In this document: piece by piece, positions 34,401 to 47,600 of the stretch
Position numbering within the stretch: position 1 is the first letter of the stretch
Layout of the letters: every line of letters begins with the position of its first letter
Source of the DNA: Progne subis subis
Taxonomy: Eukaryota > Chordata > Aves > Passeriformes > Hirundinidae
Length of the DNA: 64,000 nt
Assembly: GCA_022316685.1 (NCBI GenBank)
Contig: JAKJHU010000085.1
Span: 372,001-436,000, forward strand
Direction: 5' to 3'
The notes under the pieces: generated by a model
Seen by the model: only the letters and a program-made list of their open reading frames with translations
Told to the model about the DNA's origin: nothing
The model's database searches: none
Made by a program: the position numbers and the translations under genes

Positions 34401-37400
34401 TGGCCAGGGACAGGTAAAAAACCCCCAAGAAAAGTCTTCAGCAATTACAACAACAGCTAAATTCTCCAGTACCGCAAACCACCCAACCAAAAAAAGAGGA
34501 AACAAAGAATAATTGTGCAACAAAAGCACAAGAGATCATTTTGAGAAGGAGGCGAGGAGGATTCTGGAGAGCAATATTTCCCTGCCTGTGCTGCAGGACA
34601 TTTGTAACTCATTTTTACAGCTTGGAGTTGGTAACAAGGAGCAGGATTCTTACCCCAGCTAGTGAACTCCCATTTCATTTCCACATAAAAGTCAGGAGTC
34701 TGCAGAAGGAAAACACCTGATGAATACCTCATTAAATAATTTGACATTCAGTGCAGCATTTCCTGTGAACATTTCAAATAAAGGGAAGAAAAAAAAAAAA
34801 AAAAAAAAGGAGAGCAGATCTGGAGAAATGATAAGCGAATGCTAAAACTGAAATTGGAAGTAGCAAACAAAGGCACTGCCCTGCCCCTGCTGCTTTCTGG
34901 AGAGCTGTTCTTCCTTGTTTTGCTGGAAGGCAAATTCTGCCTTCAATATTGGAGTATGTGACAAAGGGTTTAAATAAAAACAAGCAAAAGCCTCCATGTC
35001 CCTCAGCACTACGGAATATGCAGGTTGGAACAAAACACAATTGCCCAGCTGATTGCAATAGTTCACTCAACTGAACTACCTGAATGAGAATTCAAGCAGT
35101 GATTTCAGTCTGGAGTGAGAGTTTACACTTCAATAAATCATTACCTCATTAATTTTCTGCAGTAACTCAGGAACTCCTCCCAGGGTCATGGAGGTCTGCT
35201 GGTAGTCCCGATGCTGCAGGATCAGCTGGACCATCTCTGGATCGCCTGTGCTGACAGCCTCGTGCAAAACTGAAAGAAACCCAGCCACAGCCTCATGTCG
35301 CTCTGCTTGCCGACCAAAATTCCACACAAAAACAAAGAACACCTGCTACTGAAAGAATCCCACCCCAGGCTGTTGCCCAGGCTGTCCTTACCTGTCCATC
35401 CCTGCGCGTTCTCCTTGGTCACATCTGCCTTGTGCTGCAGGAGGACCTTGGCAGATTCTATGTAACCCAAGGAAACAGCCAAGTGCAGCAAGGTCCGGCC
35501 CCGGGGATCCCGCTGGTCAACATCCTGTCAGTGTCCGAGAGAGAGAAATAAGGCAGCTCATCAGAGCTTGCACAAACACAGGGCAAATCCAGGAGTCAAT
35601 ATTCCCTGCCATTCCCATGGATCCACTCCCAAACTCTACTGCACCGCCCTTCTGCGGGGCTGTGTCGCTTCCCCACGGGAATAAAAGGAGAAGCAGAGCG
35701 GGGCCTATGAAATGACACAAAAACTAGAGGAGAGGAGTTCTTGTTGACGCCTCTCATTTCTTTTTCTGTCATTATTTCCCCTCTGTCTCCCCTCAGAAGG
35801 CTCAGGAAGAGATGGGAGTTCTCGTCCGTGTGCATCACCCCACGGGCAGCTGAGAGCCTGAGACCCCACAGAGGGATTAAACTGTACAACAAAATGGGTG
35901 GGGAGGAAAGGGAAAAAAAAGGCAACAGGGCACACGACACGGATTTTGGACAGCACTTTTGGAAAGGACAGAAGCAGATGGTGTTTCACAAAGCACACAC
36001 GGCACAATGAGGAGTGAGGGCATTCTCTACACATCACTAAAATAATTAGTTTATTTTAAAAACTACACAGGCACAAATATCCAAAACATGCAAGCACAAC
36101 ATACTCATACCTTACACATTTTTCACTATTAGCTTAGAGATTTGAAACAGAAGAGCATCTATAACTAAAGGAAAAGGGGAAAGTCAATAGCAGAATGAGA
36201 AAGGAAGGTTATTATGCATGTTAACAGCATTATCTGACAGCTTCAAGTGAGAATATCTCACACAGAGTGGGAAAGCTTCACTTTAGAGCATCTTCTCTTA
36301 TCTTCTGGTGTGAAACATTAATTAATTTGCTTCCACAGCTCCTGCAGCTCCAACACTGCAGCACCAACAGGTAAAGGGCTCCAAGGGTCCCTCCCCACTG
36401 TCCTTGTTGCTGTTCCCTGATCCCCACATGCCCGACCCCATTTGCCACTCCAGCTGCAGCTGGGAAGTGGCTTTGATCCCTTCACGCATCCCTCCGGCAG
36501 CAGGAAGCTCATCCCAAAGAAGCAGAGGGAAAGATATCTTTGGAATACTTCAAAAAAAAAAAAAAAAAAACACCAAAACCAGAAGGTGTTTAAAAGCAGG
36601 TAAAGGAAATAAGAGACACAGTCCATCTTCACACGCTGCTGGTTTCCACAGGGAATGGAGGGAGGGAGCAGCATTCCACAGGTGCGAGCTGCTGTGTGAT
36701 CCCTATTTAACCACAAGCTCTCACGGGTGTCAGAAATAAACACACAGCAGCAACGTGCCAGTGAGGTTAAAGATTTTGGTAATGCATAAGGTGACATAAA
36801 TAAGATAAAAAGTGACCGCATTCCAAAGATTCTCTCAAACCAGGGCAGGAACATGCTCTGAGCAGGAATTAGTAAGTCAGGTGCACAGTTAGAGCTGCAG
36901 GTGACAGTCAGGAGGTGGCACAGCTGGTCTTGGGCTCACGTACTTGTGGTGTCAGGTATAATTAATTAATCAGCTCAGCTTATTAAATGTACCTCACTCT
37001 AACCCCTTTTCCACAGCAGCTCCACCAGAAGGGTTTTTTGCTGCTCGAGCTCTGCTGCAGCTTTCAGGCCGTTTCCTTACGTCACCATGTCCCAGAGAGG
37101 GGACAGCTTTGTGTTTTCTACTCTCCAGCACGGAACAATGATCCCTTTTTTTTTTTTTTTTTTTTTTTTACGAGAGATGCTGAAAACATTCCAACCAATA
37201 TAAAAACTCTGCCCCTGATCTTGGGCAGCAATAAATCTATGAGAACTGATAGTGCTCAGCAATGTGGGGACTGGTTTGATGCTCAACAGCAGCCACTTTT
37301 GCTGCACATTGACTTCCCATTGAGATGAACGCTATTTATTGCTTTAATAAATAAATTAACGTCCATCACAACTGCTCTCCTTGAGCGACTCCTAACTCCT

Positions 37401-37798
37401 CCAAAGAGCTACTCTGCAGCTGCACTGGAACGCTCAAGCTTTACAGATGGGAAGCTGGCGTTTAGCATCTAATATTAAAAGGATATTCCTACACCTCCTT
37501 ACATCACTCCCACACCACAAATAAACAGGTAACGAAGCACAGGGATCTCTCAAGCCCAGCGAATCCTCCTGGCACTACCACCAAGGTGCTTCTCCCTGGT
37601 ACAGCAGCGAGCGAGGACTACCAAGCCCCGCACTGTGGCACAAGCTCTTTTGGGGCCACCAGGCCCCCCAGCAGCCCCCTCAGGGCCCGGGCCCCCCGTT
37701 ACCTGGTCCTGCAGCTCCTCGTCCAGCCGCCTGTAGTCGTTATTCCAGACCAGGACGTGGAGGGGGAAGGCGCTGCTGGCCTCGCCTGGGGAGCTCAT
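28403..37798 (-). CDS. ANKRD13A: ANKRD13A, ankyrin-repeat and ubiquitin-interacting-motif protein, 587 residues
   Basis: ANKRD13A binds Lys63-linked ubiquitin chains on activated receptors such as EGFR at the plasma membrane and controls their endocytosis. Fifteen exons, high to low: 37798-37703, 35524-35392, 35269-35145, 34699-34654, 34023-33880, 33494-33299, 32721-32655, 32507-32426, 31759-31701, 31114-30978, 30677-30520, 30088-29984, 29785-29634, 29421-29357 and 28601-28403; all phases join and the length is 587 against about 590 in human. Ankyrin repeats occupy residues ~33-120 ([26 protein letters not shown]). The GPCR-chaperone-like region follows to ~470. UIM-type motifs lie in the tail: [31 protein letters not shown] and [13 protein letters not shown]; the last has Val where Ala is usual. 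The start is the MSSPGE methionine, which matches human MSSA; an in-frame ATG four codons upstream is possible. ANKRD13B and D are less similar over the aligned blocks. Confidence 0.96.
31535..31580 (-). repeat. CR1 LINE 3' fragment (very short)
   Basis: CATGGAATGGTTTGGGTTGC, then AAGGGATCTTAAAGTTCACC, matches the reverse-oriented CR1 3' end, in an ANKRD13A intron. Confidence 0.65.
33018..33060 (+). repeat. CR1 LINE extreme 3' end (short)
   Basis: CAATCTTAGAGGCCTTTTCC followed by AACCTTAACGATGCTATCCT matches the end of a CR1 in sense orientation, in an ANKRD13A intron. Confidence 0.55.
35525..37702 (-). other. ANKRD13A: ANKRD13A intron 1
   Basis: A 2.2-kb intron between the first exon and the first ankyrin exon. 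It contains A/T homopolymer tracts at 36551-36570 and 37147-37169. No additional exon is seen; its short open frames have no family resemblance. Confidence 0.75.
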
Positions 37799-38695
37799 CC
37801 CGGCACACACCTGGGGAGGGGCAGCCAGAGCCCCTCACTCTTCCCTCTCTGGATGCTGGAAACCCCAGGTTACTCAAGCCGGGCCCCCTTCAGCTTCTCG
37901 TCTCTCCTGGCACCCACCTGACCCAGGTGTGTGCGTGCGAACCCGGGCCACAACCCCCTATGAACCCTTCACCCCTCTCCAAGGGGAGCCCCATGCAAAA
38001 CCCCACCGCGGGGGCCTCCCCTGCTCCTGGTGCCCCTCGCAGCTCCCCAGGATCTCCTCCCGCTGCCCCCCCAGCCCCGTTCCCGGGGGTCTCCCCTCTC
38101 TCACCCCCCGAGCCGTCCCCGTCTCTCTTCCCTATCCCCCCAGGGACGGCTGGGACGAACCACAGCGCGGCCGGAGCAGGGGGATTCTTCGCGGTCCCCT
38201 GTCCTCCACCGCCACGGACAACCGCACGGAAAACGGAAGCTGCTCCTTCCTCCCCCTCTGCGGGCGGACAGATGGAACGTCCCTCCCGCAGCTCTCCCAT
38301 TGCCTTCCGCGCGGGGGGAGCGCTTAGCGCTGGCTGCTCTCACCCCGCCTTCGCCCGGCCTTGGTTTCGCTCGCCCGCCCGCCCGCCATGGCGGGTGAGG
38401 GCAGGGCTTTCTGCACAGCGGCCTCTTCCACCAGGCTTCCGAAGCCCCGTCTCTCCCGTCACCCGGGCGCAGATGGCGGGCGGGCGCGGCCCCAGGCGGG
38501 AACGCTCGGTGCTGCGCCGCCGAACCAGAGCTCAGTTTAAGGCAGCCCTCCCGTGCCAGGAATAAAGATGGCGGGACGGGTGACATGCGGAGCGGCACAG
38601 GGTGTCTCGGCGCGCATGCGCGGGGCCGGCCCGGGGCTGGCGGGGCCCGTTACCGGCCCCGCTGCCGCCGCTGCCGCCGGTCCGCCGGTCCCGCG
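37799..38695. promoter_or_regulatory. Bidirectional CpG-rich promoter of ANKRD13A and GIT2
   Basis: The two start codons face away from each other only 897 bp apart, and the interval is GC- and CpG-rich, most strongly from about 38320 to 38700. There is no TATA box; CCCGCC/GGGCGG GC-box motifs occur near 38370-38390 and 38475. The same head-to-head pair exists at human 12q24.11, so shared regulation is likely. Transcription starts cannot be placed from sequence alone. Confidence 0.75.
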
Positions 38696-41600
38696 ATGGC
38701 GAAGCGCCTGAGGAGTAGCGAGGTCTGCGCCGACTGCAGCGCTCAGGGTAGGCACGGCACCGCCACCGGCACCGCGCGGGTTCGTCCCGCGGATCCCTCT
38801 TGGGCCGGGGGCCGCGGGGGCGCCGCTAGCCCCGGGGTGTCACCGCCACGGAGCGGCCGCCGCTGCACCTGTGACGGGCCGGGATGGTTTGGGTGGGAAG
38901 GAACCTTAAAGCTTCTCCCGTTCACCCCCTTCCATGGGCAGGACACCTTCCAGGAGCCCGGGTTGCTCCGAGCCCCGTCCAGCCTGGCCTGGGGCACTTC
39001 CAGGGCTGGGATAGAACTCCGTGTCCGAGTGTCCGGGTCCCGCTGGTACCGCCTGCCGCTCCCGAGCCCGGGGGAGGCAGAGCCCCGGGGAATATCCTGT
39101 AGACCTCCAGCTCCAGGAGTGAAAGGAAATGTGGAGCTCCCCGGTTTAGAAAGGAGGAAAGCTGACAGAAATCCACCTTCCAGTCACGGGGCTGAAAGGT
39201 GGGAGGAGGGCGGAGGTTGGGAATGTGTCACGGGAAGGGGCCGTGGCTGTTTTGGGGGAGCTGGGAAGGCGAGAGCGGGGCTGGGTTCGGAGCCGTGCAT
39301 CCATTCCCGTATTCCCAGAGTCGAGGACAGTTGAAATGGGAGTTGTTCCGCGGCTGGGATTGTGTGTAGGTGTCCCAGACTTCCAAGGAAAGTTGCGATG
39401 AGGCGTCTGGAGACGCGGACACGCTCAGGGAGCAGCGTCTGCTCTGGGCTGACACGTATCCCACTGCACATCAGTTTGGGAGCTTATGGAAACACATCTT
39501 GTCTTTAGAAAGGCTGTTGCATCTCCTGACCAGCTGTAGTTCTGCTGCTCTTGTGTCTAAAACTGTCCTGCTTTATTTCATCATCTCTCTGTGTTTGTTG
39601 GTTCTGTCTGTATCTTTTCTGTCTCTCTGGTTTTTGCCATTTGTGTTTGGGGCAGGTTCTTCCAATGTAATTAATTATGCACGTACTGAAACTAATTAAA
39701 ACACTGTAATGTAGATAACACTTGAATTGGCAGAAGATAGGATGTGGGAGAGGGGAGAACAACTTTTTTTAAAACTGAGTTATGTTTAAAAAAATGATAA
39801 AAATTCCAAATTAATTTCCAGGAAGTCACTTTCTTCTTTTTACAGAAGGAATTCTTCCCTGTGAGGGTAGTGAGGCCCTGGCACAGGTTGCCCAGAGAAG
39901 GTTGCCCCGTTCCTGGAAGTTCGACAGGGCTTAGAGCAACCTGGGATAATGAATGGTGTCCCTGCCCATGGTAGGGATTGGAACTGGGTGAGCTCCACCC
40001 CAAACCAATCTGGGATTCTACTCTTATCCCTGTAGAAATTTGGTTTTACAATGAAAGGAACTGGCCTCTCTCAGGCAGGCAATTGTCCCTATCACACAAG
40101 GTAGCCTATCTATGCTTTTAAACATCAGGGGTGTTCTGACTCGGAGATAAAGCTGTGTGAATTGTGTGCCTTGAGCTCCTCGGGGTATCAGAATCACTGT
40201 GGGGTAATTCCGTAACCTGGCCTTTTATTGTGGCATTAGAGCACTGCCAGGTCTTTGCTTATTTACTAGAAATCCACTGGCTTATCCACATGTATAAAGA
40301 AATCTCAATTTAATCTTTTTGTAAATAATATGAATCCACCCCTTCCTTGAGCTGAACCAGAGGGTTTGGCAGTGGGCGCAGGGGGGGCTGCAGCCTTTGC
40401 ACCAGGGCGGGTGTGCCTGGCACCTGCATTAATTAGCGCTTCCCCTGGAACCTCATCAGTGCCCCCTTTGCCCCTGCGGCAGAGTGTGGAGGGTTTTCTT
40501 TGACACGGGGTGATTTTACAGGAGCTCTTGTGCTGCACTTCCTATCCCGAGGCAGGAGCTCACTTCTCAAACCCGCAGCCGGGCTTGTCTCCATCTCACG
40601 CTTCCTGTTTTGAACCACCCTGCAGGTTCCTGAAAGCGCCCGCCCGGCCCTGCAGCTTCTTCCCAATCGTCTTTTGTATCAAAACCAGCTGCAGGGCCAG
40701 GCTGTGACCACCCCTGTGCTGGACACTGAGACCCCTCAATTGCTTTGTCCAGTTCTGGGTCCTTCTCTCCAGGACAGACATGGAGGGGCTGGAGCGTGTC
40801 CAGGGAAGGGAACAGAGTTAGGGAAGGGGCTGGAGCACCAGGAGCAGCTGAGGGAGCTGGAAAGGAGCTCAGCCTGGAGAAAAGGAAGCTCAGGGGGAAC
40901 CTTGTGGCTCTGCACAACTCCCTGATAGGGTTGGGCTCTACTCCCAGGGAACAGGGACAGGATGAGAGGAAACTGCATCAAACTGTGCCGGAGGAGGGTC
41001 AGGTTGGACATCAGGAGGAATTTCCTCATGGAAAGGGTGGTCAGGGCTTGGAAGAGGCTGCCCAGGGAGGTTTGGATTCCCCAAGCCTGGAGGTATCCAG
41101 GAAGGACTGGATGTGGCACTCAGTGCTCTGTGTTGGTGACAAGGGGGTGATCAGTCACAGGTTGATCTCAGAGGTACTTTTCCAACCTCAGTGATTCTGG
41201 GATTCTGTCCCTTTTGGTTCTGGCTTAAACATAGTCTGATCAAGTTCATAATTAGGTCTCTCTTAAAAATTACTCAAATTACAGGAGGGACGCTTCATTG
41301 CATTAAGTTTAAACCTGAAATACCCAGGGGCACTGGGTGTTTAGGTGGAGGTAAAGAAAACCCCCAGTGCTGACTGTTGATAATGCAGAGCAATGCTCAC
41401 AAGCAGCCTGGGAATGGGCAAGCTAAAAGATCCCTGAGGATCCCATCCGTGTGTGATGAGGTTTTCTCTAACAGGAAGGGACCAGGCTCATTAATCTGGA
41501 AGGCTGCCTCAGTTTGGGTCATTAGGTTGCCATGCATGCATCTCACTCCATTGCTGCTCTTTTTCTTCTTGGAAGTCGAAGTTGATAAATAAGGGAATGA

Positions 41601-44600
41601 TTTAACAAAGAAGTTCAATGTGCTTGTTGTATTTTTTTTTAACAAATTGATTATTTTTTTGTCTCACCTGCTTTAATTTGGCTCTGGGTTGGGCTGGTTC
41701 TGGTGGGTCAGGAGATGTCCATGGCTTGGACAGGTTTGCCTGCATTGCCTGCAGCACACCCAGATCATCAACTCTGCTCAGAAACCACAGCTGTGACCAC
41801 ATCTCATTTGCAGGGATTCAGTCCATTTGTTGTGCGGGTCAGAGGAGACTTTTTCATATGATGCACCAGTGCTCAGATGTGTTCTGACAGGACTCAGAAT
41901 TTCTCTCATCAGATACCAGGCTCACCTTGTGCTCTCTTATTTGGCCTCAGACTGGCTCTGCATTTGAAATTAAGATTTTTCCAAAATAAAAGAGATCTTG
42001 ATTTCCTTTTTTGTTCTCCTGGGATGTGCTAGGTCTGAAGCTCTGGCTGCTCAGTTGCCTGCTCCTGCAGGGTTCTGGCACGTTGAATTTCATGTGTCAC
42101 TGACAGAAATTGGAATTTCTTCTGGAGACTGAGCTCTGAGCAGCCAATGGACCCGTTTGGTGTCCTGTGGGCATTTATTGTTTCAACCTAATGTACCATT
42201 CCTGCTTGATTTTATGTCTTTTGATGTTTGAAGCTACGTAATAGCTCATATATATTATTTACTGCCTCACTTCCCACCAGTTTTCTTTCTGGGCTGCTCA
42301 TAAGATGGATTCAGTTCAGATCTGGTGAGAGATGAAGTTATTTTGCTTGAGAATTTTGGATTTTATTGAGCCTTTGACTTGGCACATGTGTATCCTTCTT
42401 TATTATGATACTCTTGTGTGTTTTTATTATTTAAGGGGAAATATAAAAGACATTGTTATAATATAGAACTGAAAACTAGGTAGCAGGGGGAAAAGCCTGA
42501 GTGCTGTGGCTGCTTGGTGCGTAGGTTTTGTGTTTTTGAAAACAGATTTTTTGACAAGTTAAAAAAATAAAAAAAATATTCAATAAATTAGAGGTTTTTT
42601 GAAGAGCAGATAGGCACTGTTGTTAGGAATACTTTTGTGGGAGTCCACAAAATAACAAGCAGAGCATTTCAAGGTGGTGATAAGTTCAATGTCCTGTTAT
42701 GTTTAGAAAGGAAAGTATTTTCACAAGAAGAACTGCAAGCAGTGAGGCTTTTCCCCAAATTTCCACTGCAGATCTTCTCGCTGTCCTTGGAATCTCACAT
42801 CCTCCATAAGTGCCAGGACTGGTGTTCCCCATTTTCCCAGCATCCAGAGGCCCAGCAGGGCTGTGACATTCACAGGCTCACCCAGCAGCTACGCAGGGAG
42901 GGTTAAAAGGCAGAGCTGCTCATTTTAGCCTCTGCTTTTGCAATCCAAGGTCATGTTGCTTCCTGTGTTTTAATGGATGGCTTCTTTCACAGATCCTTGC
43001 TGGGCATCCATAAACAGGGGGATCCTGATCTGTGACGAGTGCTGCAGTGTGCACAGGAGCCTGGGCCGCCACATCTCCCAAGTGAGGCATCTCAAACACA
43101 CCCCGTGGCCTCCAACACTGCTGCAGGTACAGAAGAAAATTTTTCCTCCATTAAAACCAGATATGGTGATGTTTTAATGTAATTTAAATCACTAACTTTT
43201 TTTTTTTTTTTTTTTTAGAGGGCTGGCTCTTTTAAGATTTTAAGCTTTGTTTTACTAAGTTCTTCTCATTTTGTTTCACTTGTTTTGTTGTAGTACCACG
43301 AAATTCTAACCACTAAAATCAGAATTATCTCTGCCTTTTGAATTTGATGCCTTTGCTTTGGAAGGTCATTTCAACTTTTCTTTCACAATTCCGCAGTACA
43401 TCCTGAATTTTCTTTTCACTGAAGAGCAGAGAATTTTAAGGGGGCTCTCGCTACATTCCACATCATAACATCCTGAGCACGTGCCCAGTTGCGATATCCC
43501 AGCAGGCTGCAGATGCAGATGGCACACAGAGCCTGGGAATCCATTGGCTTGATACCTGCTTGAAAATAATTGCAGATAGTTGATTACTGCAGTCTGTGTG
43601 TTCTGGCTTTCAGATGGTGGAAACTCTGTACAACAATGGTGCTAATTCCATCTGGGAGCACTCCCTGCTGGACCCTGCCTCCGTGATGAGCGGGCGGCGC
43701 AAGGCCAGCCCGCAGGATAAAGTACAGTAAGTGGGAAATGCAGAATTGTAATCTTAGACAAGTGGGATTATTTTATTCAGCAGTGACAGGTTAACAAGGA
43801 AACCATAGGAACCTGTGTGTGTTTGGTAGTTGGTTTTTTTTTTTTCTTTTATTTCCAAGTTGTTGGTTTTTTTTTAAATTTATTGCGGTAATAGGAATAC
43901 AGTGCTTGAATTCTCTGAATTATTGATTCCTCTTGAATAATGAGAACCTTTGCTTCCACTTTAGTCAAAGGACTTTTTGTTGTAATGTGCTTCAGTTAAC
44001 AGAATGCTGCCAACAAAATGGAGTTTGGTTGAGGAATTAAATAAAACTTCAGAGATTTTTTTTTTGTCCCTGACTATGGTGCTTCATTTTAAAATGTAAA
44101 TAACTGTAGAGTAAGTATAGATCTTAAGTTGGCATGATTTTAAAGTCTGTATTTCCTTAAAGAAACAGACACCACATGCTACAGTCTGCACATATTTGAT
44201 GGTTGTAACAGACATTTTTCTGTGTATGGTCAGACAATCTGCACTGGGTTGTTTTTTAATGAAAATATTTTTCCATGCCTAACTTTGCCACCAGCAACAC
44301 GCAAAGCTCTGGTTCAACCTTCACTTGTGAAATTTTTCTGGAGCGTCTGTATTACTTATGAAAGCACTGATGTTTCTTCCCTTTCCCTTCTTGTTGCCTG
44401 GAATTTCTCTTTGCAGTCCCAAAAAAGCCGAGTTCATCCGAGCTAAATATCAGATGTTAGCGTTTGTGCATCGCCTGCCATGCCGGGAGGACGACAGTGT
44501 CACTGCCAAGGATCTCAGCAAGGTCAGTGGCTCCTGGGACAGCGCAGCCAAATCTCTCTGACTTCCCTTGCTTGCTTTTGGCTTAACTGTTTCTTGTTTT

Positions 44601-47600
44601 CTGTTTTTCTGCGCTATCACATAAATAAATAAAGCTTGACTTCAACTTGAAGCCCCTTTTTTTGTGGTTATCACTGGGTGGTGATTAAGAGGCATTAATT
44701 GAGGTGAACTTGGAGAAAAGCCTTTACACAAAAGAGCTGTAGCGAGAACTCTGCAGACTCTTGTTTCTCAAAGCGTGGCTGAAAAACAACTGCTGAATCA
44801 CAGTTGTTGCTGCTGTGTTAAATATAATTCTGCTTCTTTTTCAGCAACTCCATTCCAGTGTGAGGACAGGGAATCTGGAGACCTGTTTGCGACTGCTCTC
44901 CTTAGGAGCTCAAGCCAACTTCTTCCATCCTGTAGGAAAATTTTTTTTTTTCATTATTTTGATATGCAGTCAGTTCCAGTTCATATTATTTATACTCATT
45001 TCAGCTGATTCACGTTAGATTTCAATCTTCTACTCAGACCTGTTGGTTAAGTAGATCTTTTTCCTTCATCTCTTGCAGGAGAAAGGAAACACCCCGCTGC
45101 ACGTTGCTGCTAAGGCAGGACAGACTTTGCAAGCAGAGCTATTGGCAGTTTACGGTGCTGATCCTGGCACACAAGATTCCAATGGGAAAACTCCAATTGA
45201 TTATGCAAGGTAGGAGCCTCTGATGTCCATAAATTACACAATGGACCTGCTAAGATACGTTTCTGTCCTGAAACAATTTGTCTGTTAAATGCTAATAATA
45301 CTTTTTCCAGAAAGAGTGAATGAATAAAAATGAGGAATAAGTATTTTCATCAGATCACAGCCTGTGTTCTGGGTGCCTGAGACATCAGCTATGATGCCAA
45401 TGGCGCAGGCTGTGCCAATCTAGCAGCTTACAGGAAATTAATTAGAGAAGAGTTTATGCAAGTTCAGGCTCCAGGAGTGAGGGTGAGCTCAGGAGTTGCT
45501 GTAGGAATGTCCCAGATGAGTTTGGGTGCAGGGGGTGGAACCAGGCTGTGAATCTGTGATGGGTTGATGCACCAAACGCATGCAGCGTTGGCGTGTACCA
45601 AATGTGTTTCTCTGACCATCTCTGTTGTCACTGACTGTCCCCTGTGTGTGAGCAGGCAAGGGGGGCACCACGAGTTGGCAGAGCGGCTGGTGGAGATCCA
45701 GTACGAGCTCACAGACAGGTTGGCTTTCTACCTCTGTGGCAGGAAACCAGGTGAGCACAACACCTGCACCCTCACACCCGTCACAGGACATTCAGACTGT
45801 TCTGTGCACTTTTTGTATCCCTTCCAAATATTCAATTGTTACATAAATTACACAGAACCAAGGAAAGTGTAAGATGAGGGATGATGTATTCAAAATTGGG
45901 ATAAAACTGCGGGGTTTTAAAGAGACGTAAATCAAAAGCAAAATTCCTTCCTGATTTTCCACAAAAACATTTTTTTTATATATTGTAGAAACCCTTCCAA
46001 GTAGTTTCTTCTAATTGAAATGCAACAGCAGGGGAGTGTTCTGTTGAGTGGGTGCCTTTTGAACGCAAGGACACTTACAGATTTGTAACCATAAAGGTGC
46101 CTGTGTTAGAACTTAATTTTCTTTTTTAATGGAATTTCAGTACAACTGATAAGCCTTAATTGGAATCTTTGATAACGCCTGGAAATCATGGCATGAGCCT
46201 TCTTTTATAGCTTTCCTAGTTGCCTGTAAGTGGAAAATGAGTAATTAATTACATGCAAGATAAATTATTTAGTGTTGCCTGTTGCTTATTATTGAAAACT
46301 GTAGGCCAGTACCAACCTAGTAAAGTGCAATTTGTTTTCAACTCTAGAGCACAAAAATGGGCAGCACTTTGTTATACCTCAGATGGCAGACAGGTAAGTT
46401 GATGATTCCATCACGTGTCTGAAAACATCAGAGTAAAAGAAAAATAATAATAATTAAGTTTTCTTTCCTTTCTGAAACATCTTTTAAGTTGTTGCCATTT
46501 GAACTTTTTATGTGTGCCTGTATTAGTCTTGAAAGCATTTTTTCATAGAAGGAATATTGGGATATCAACAAAATCAGAAAATTACACAAGCTGATTGTAT
46601 TTATCAAAATGCAGGGCGAAGGTGAGACATTTCTGGGAACACACATGGGGAATTCCTAGGAAACAGATTGTGGAAATAGTTGAAGGACCAATTGAGTATT
46701 TTCCTGATTTTGTAATGCTTTTAACTTTTTTAACTATGATCAATGAAATCATATTTGTATGAGAAGTACCAGGTACTAATTTTAAGTTCCTGTTCCTCTT
46801 TTTTTGCTGTGCAATTGGAAATAAGACGGCTGTAAGTAAACCACTGTCCAACCTCCTATTTGTAAGATTTCTGTCAAAAACTTAAAAACTGTGTGAGTAA
46901 AAACATGCGGGCATTCATATTCCAAGGAATTTTGGTATTATTTCATTTTAAGTTTAAAAATTACTGTGAAAGAAAGCTTAATAATATGCCAATTGTGATA
47001 TTATAGTAGCAATATTAATAACATCAGTGTGTTAAAAACAATGCTAAAAGTACTGAAATATTACAGGGTTTAAGGTAGAAGTAACCTTTTAATCACTGAG
47101 CTACCAAAATGTAGGATTTTGATACGTAGAAGCCACGAAATGCTGTAGATGTAATGATCACTTCTTGTTTTCATAGCAGTCTGGATGTATCAGAACTGGC
47201 AAAAGCAGCCAAGAAGAAGCTTCAGTCTGTAAGTAAAAATTCCTTTTCCAGATGTGGCAAGCTCTGCACTTCATCTCTCAGGCTCCCTAGTACCAGTATC
47301 TCCTGAACCATCTGCTGGAGGAGCAGCTTGAAACACACAAATATTTTGTGAGCTTTCACTGTTCATTGAAATCCACATCTCCAGTGGCATTTGGACCCTC
47401 GTCCCCACAGTGCCTCTGCCTCACCCCGAACACAAAAGGTCTTTTTGTGGTCAGATGGAAGAGAGAAAAAAAAAAAAAATCCACTGGCCAGGAAAGGAGG
47501 AGTGTAGAACAGGATGGTTGTCTCTGTACCTAGAAATGGGGTGGTCATACATGTCTGCTGCCTGTGCAGGCTGAGAAAGGAGCATTTCTATGGATTATAG

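Larger units (their letters stand above)
38748..42992 (+). other. GIT2: GIT2 intron 1 (4.2 kb)
   Basis: The intron runs between the start-codon exon and the second zinc-finger exon. It contains three CR1 fragments (38878-39015, 39845-40017, 40755-41215); the rest is AT-richer unique sequence with no exon recognised. Confidence 0.8.
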
